The notes beneath the pieces were generated by a model. It was not told the DNA's origin. It saw only the letters and a program-made list of their open reading frames with translations, and did not search any database. From assembly GCF_003259895.1 (NCBI RefSeq), contig NZ_QLME01000018.1, positions 1 to 63,673 on the forward strand: a stretch of DNA of 63,673 nt, read 5' to 3'. This DNA is from Halanaerobium saccharolyticum (lineage in GTDB: Bacteria; Bacillota; Halanaerobiia; Halanaerobiales; Halanaerobiaceae). Each line of letters begins with the position of its first letter. Position 1 is the stretch's first letter. This document shows positions 61,684 through 63,673 of the stretch, piece by piece. The position numbers and the translations under genes were made by a program.

Positions 61684-62057
61684 ATGAATAGAAAAATATT
61701 AAAATTTGTTGTTATAATATCAATTATTATGACAGGTGTTTTATTGCTGAGACATTATGGTCTAGATGAATATGTGACCCTGGCAAATATCACAAATCTC
61801 AGACAAAATATTGATCAGTATGGATACTGGGGGCCTTTTATGCCCAAAATTATATTTATGGCCTTACAAATATTAAATTTGCCACCTATTTTATTTTTTC
61901 CTGGGTAGGTATGCTGCCCGGAACAGCTGTCTACTGTTTTGCAGCCGGTTCAATAGCGGGTGGAGGGAGTTTAAAGAATACAATATTTTATCTATCAATT
62001 GCCGGAGTTGGTTTTGTGATTTTATCTCTGCTTCCAAAATGGATCAAAAAAAAATAA
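61684..62057 (+). pseudogene. Broken TVP38/TMEM64-family membrane protein gene
   Basis: The first frame (61684-61908, ATG after AGGTG) codes for an N-terminal helix and NIDQYGYWGPFMPKIIFMALQ, as in TVP38/DedA-like proteins, then stops at PPILFFPG. Directly after, in another frame, WVGMLPGTAVYCFAAGS and a final hydrophobic helix ending LLPKWIKKK run to the TAA at 62057, matching the family C-terminus. The central part, normally about 80-100 residues, is missing. An internal deletion that also shifted the frame explains this. The gene is likely non-functional. Confidence 0.82.
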
Positions 62058-62131
62058 TGATTTGATTGATTAAGATGAATAGTAAAAATCAGATTATAAA
62101 AATGCTAAATGTTGAATAAGTATTAATAAAA

Positions 62132-62162
62132 GAGGTCTGCTTTTAAAAGCGGGCCTTTTTTA
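62132..62162 (+). terminator. Terminator after the TVP38 remnant
   Basis: GGTCTGCTTTT pairs with AAAAGCGGGCC (with G-T pairs) and ends in a T6 run. Confidence 0.82.
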
Positions 62163-62292
62163 ACTTTCAAGAGGATTTATTTTAGAAATAAGTTAAATAT
62201 AGTGTGTGATAAAAAATAAAAGTAGATAAAATTTCAAGACAACGTATGTAGACTTTTTTCAGCTTTGGAACTGGATGCAGCTAGTAAGAAAC

Positions 62293-62329
62293 ATGTATTA
62301 AAAATAGAGTGCATTTACTTTTAATACAT
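62293..62329. repeat. Inverted repeat upstream of the secreted-protein gene
   Basis: ATGTATTAAAA (62293-62303) and TTTTAATACAT (62319-62329) are perfect complements 15 bases apart. It may be an operator; its A/T richness leaves chance possible. Confidence 0.4.
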
Positions 62330-62430
62330 AAAAGAAAATAAAATTTATTTTAAAGAAAATAAAGGAAATATCACCTCTATCATGAATTATATTAATAACA
62401 AAAAATATTTTTTTGAAAGGGGTAATTTAT

Positions 62431-63360
62431 GTGAAAAAAACAATTATACCATTTTTTATATTATTCATTTTAATATTTAGTTTTTCCGTTTATGCTCTTG
62501 ATGATAGTACTCTATATAATGTTTATAATTTTCGAGTTAATGCAGATTTTGAAATTGATATGGGAAGCCGATTCAATAATATGATATGGGTTCCTGCTTC
62601 AAGTCTAGGAAAACCAGAAATAAATAAAGTTGATATTTATGATTTGAAAAATGATATAAAAATGGCCCAAAAAGAAATTGATAATGTTTATGAAGCTCTA
62701 ATGTTTGTGAATTTATTTTTTGATAGTTCAAGCGGGAACTTGAAAGTTAGATCTAAAAATATAGAATGGGAATTCTCTGAACCAATTGAATTAGTGTTTG
62801 AAACAAAAACTGGTAATTGTGCAGGAATGAGTAATCTAGTTGATTATTTGTTAGAGGGCGACTATGAAGAAGAAGGTTTAATGTGGAGGCATATGAATAA
62901 AAATGCAAAAAGAAATGGGGGACATATAATTAATTATGTTAAACATAATGGCAGGTATTATTTCTTTGATGTTTTAAGTGTTACTAAATCTAATGATAGT
63001 TACCCGGTAGAAAATGGTAGTATGCGAGAACAGGGGAGAGTAGACTGGGCAGACCCTGTAATAATGGCTAAACCAGAAGAATACATGAAATTTATAAACT
63101 CAGCAGCTGATTTTTCACTTTTTGCTATGATTAAAAATATAGATTATTCGATCGGTAAGGGTGCAGATAAATTCTATTTGCCTCACCATTTGGATAATTC
63201 TAATACAAAAATATATGTTACAAAAACCAATAAATGGGATATAAAAAAAGCAGAAATAAATTTACCAGTTCCCCAAGAATATAAAGGATATAATCAATAT
63301 AGTGAATACAAAGATGAATCCTCTGACAAAGATTTTAAGATTAATACACTAGACTTTTAA
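62431..63360 (+). CDS. Secreted transglutaminase-like protein of unknown function
   Basis: A 309-residue exported protein starting at GTG 62431, eight bases after AAAGGGG; an in-frame TTG at 62413 precedes that site. The signal peptide ends SVYA. I do not recognise the family, but a cysteine-histidine-aspartate triad in the transglutaminase-like order is visible: Cys130 in GNCAGMSN, His165 in GGHIINYV and Asp180 in YFFDVLS. The spacing fits papain-like transglutaminase domains, which may act as peptidases. The C-terminal tail is polar. It stands alone; no neighbour hints at a role. Confidence 0.6.
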   Translation: MKKTIIPFFILFILIFSFSVYALDDSTLYNVYNFRVNADFEIDMGSRFNNMIWVPASSLGKPEINKVDIYDLKNDIKMAQKEIDNVYEALMFVNLFFDSSSGNLKVRSKNIEWEFSEPIELVFETKTGNCAGMSNLVDYLLEGDYEEEGLMWRHMNKNAKRNGGHIINYVKHNGRYYFFDVLSVTKSNDSYPVENGSMREQGRVDWADPVIMAKPEEYMKFINSAADFSLFAMIKNIDYSIGKGADKFYLPHHLDNSNTKIYVTKTNKWDIKKAEINLPVPQEYKGYNQYSEYKDESSDKDFKINTLDF

Positions 63361-63421
63361 AACAATTGATTGATCGTTAAAAATTTAAGATTACTTTCTT
63401 TATTTAAATTGCAATTTTGAT

Positions 63422-63466
63422 CACCCAATATTTCTTGGATTTTAAGTTATATTGGGTGTTTTCTAT
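63422..63466 (+). terminator. Terminator after the secreted-protein gene
   Basis: CACCCAATAT and ATATTGGGTG pair around a loop of about 18 bases and are followed by TTTTCT. Confidence 0.75.
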
Positions 63467-63586
63467 TTATGGTACTTTTTTATTTTTCCAATTAATCAAT
63501 GTTAGAAGTTAAATTTTTAAAAGTTCTTGAGTAAATTAACTTAACAAAGGATTTATTTTTGTTTTTTCAGGCAAAAAATCACTAGC

Positions 63587-63615
63587 ATTGCATAAAAATA
63601 TTTAAGAAAAGTCAA
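63587..63615 (-). promoter_or_regulatory. Reverse-strand promoter element, copy 2
   Basis: On the reverse strand TTGACT (forward AGTCAA 63610-63615) is 17 bases from TGCAAT (forward ATTGCA 63587-63592). Spacer and flank closely match the element near 54318-54346. Confidence 0.45.
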
Positions 63616-63637
63616 GTTCTATTTTCAGCGAAAATAC

Positions 63638-63666
63638 TTGCTTAAAATAGAAAAACTCCTTATAAT
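63638..63666 (+). promoter_or_regulatory. Forward promoter at the window end
   Basis: TTGCTT (63638-63643), 17-base spacer, TATAAT (63661-63666). It would drive a gene beyond the window. Confidence 0.65.
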
Positions 63667-63673
63667 TGGGATT

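Larger units (their letters stand above)
62057..62431. other. Gene-free stretch
   Basis: It contains a terminator after the pseudogene and an 11-bp perfect inverted repeat (62293-62329). No gene is apparent. Confidence 0.5.
63360..63673. other. Gene-free window end with promoter elements
   Basis: It holds a terminator (63422-63466), a reverse-strand promoter element (63587-63615) and a forward promoter at the very end. No ORF of note. Confidence 0.55.

Overview
The window is about 63.7 kb of AT-rich DNA with Firmicutes-style signals: strong AGGAGG ribosome sites, frequent TTG starts, TTGACA/TATAAT promoters, and T-box leaders. The genes describe an anaerobic, fermentative, sugar-using bacterium. 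They include an adenosylcobalamin ribonucleotide reductase, PTS systems, several 2-keto-3-deoxy-sugar-acid enzymes, TRAP transport and glycoside hydrolysis. The periplasm-type (non-lipoprotein) PpiC foldase and the overall gene style fit a diderm Halanaerobiales such as Halanaerobium. That placement is inferred from style and was not tested by any search.

Region by region. 1-110: tRNA-Asn and terminator. 0.2-4.0 kb: fructose operon (DeoR regulator, 1-phosphofructokinase, PTS IIA, PTS IIBC) behind a consensus promoter studded with phased operator repeats. 4.1-5.2 kb: secreted peptidyl-prolyl isomerase. 5.3-10.4 kb: T-box leader followed by an amino-acid ABC transporter whose operon also carries an aminotransferase and a LarA-type nickel-pincer racemase. 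10.5-14.5 kb: alanine dehydrogenase, alanine racemase, and seryl-tRNA synthetase under a serine T-box. 15-18.2 kb: KDPG aldolase and two PfkB kinases (KDG kinase type). 18.6-20.8 kb: MEDS-PAS-HD-GYP signalling protein. 21-23.4 kb: class II ribonucleotide reductase downstream of a 34-bp perfect palindrome. 23.6-27.1 kb: a possible 17-residue peptide gene, MATE exporter and ABC-2 exporter. 27.1-31.2 kb: TerB-DnaJ protein, hydroxyacid dehydrogenase, iron alcohol dehydrogenase, SMP-30 lactonase. 31.3-33.4 kb: chemoreceptor. 33.7-39.9 kb: ascorbate-type PTS with a multidomain PRD regulator and transketolase. 40-41.7 kb: YaaA and an AraC regulator. 42-48.8 kb: TRAP transporter, GH31 glycosidase, uronate isomerase. 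49 kb: tRNA-Ser. 49.3-54.2 kb: IclR regulator, IlvD/Edd dehydratase, GntP permease, DHDPS-family aldolase. 54.7-58.4 kb: TetR regulator, then a secreted flavinylated FAD reductase, a NusG-II protein and a Gx transporter. 58.4-63.4 kb: diguanylate cyclase, FGGY kinase, FMN reductase, a broken TVP38 gene, and a secreted transglutaminase-like protein.

How they work together: three separate loci feed sugar acids toward 2-keto-3-deoxy intermediates and pyruvate: UxaC/TRAP/GH31 for uronides; the IlvD-type dehydratase, GntP and DHDPS-type aldolase for aldonates; and KDG kinase plus KDPG aldolase for the phosphorylated branch. The most unusual candidates are the LarA gene embedded in a T-box amino-acid transport operon, the TetR-controlled flavinylated-reductase locus with its nested palindromes, the tiny reverse-strand peptide gene with a palindromic operator-like site, the ~130-bp structured inverted repeat after the aldolase, and a pair of matching reverse-strand promoter elements, one of which could drive a small RNA.
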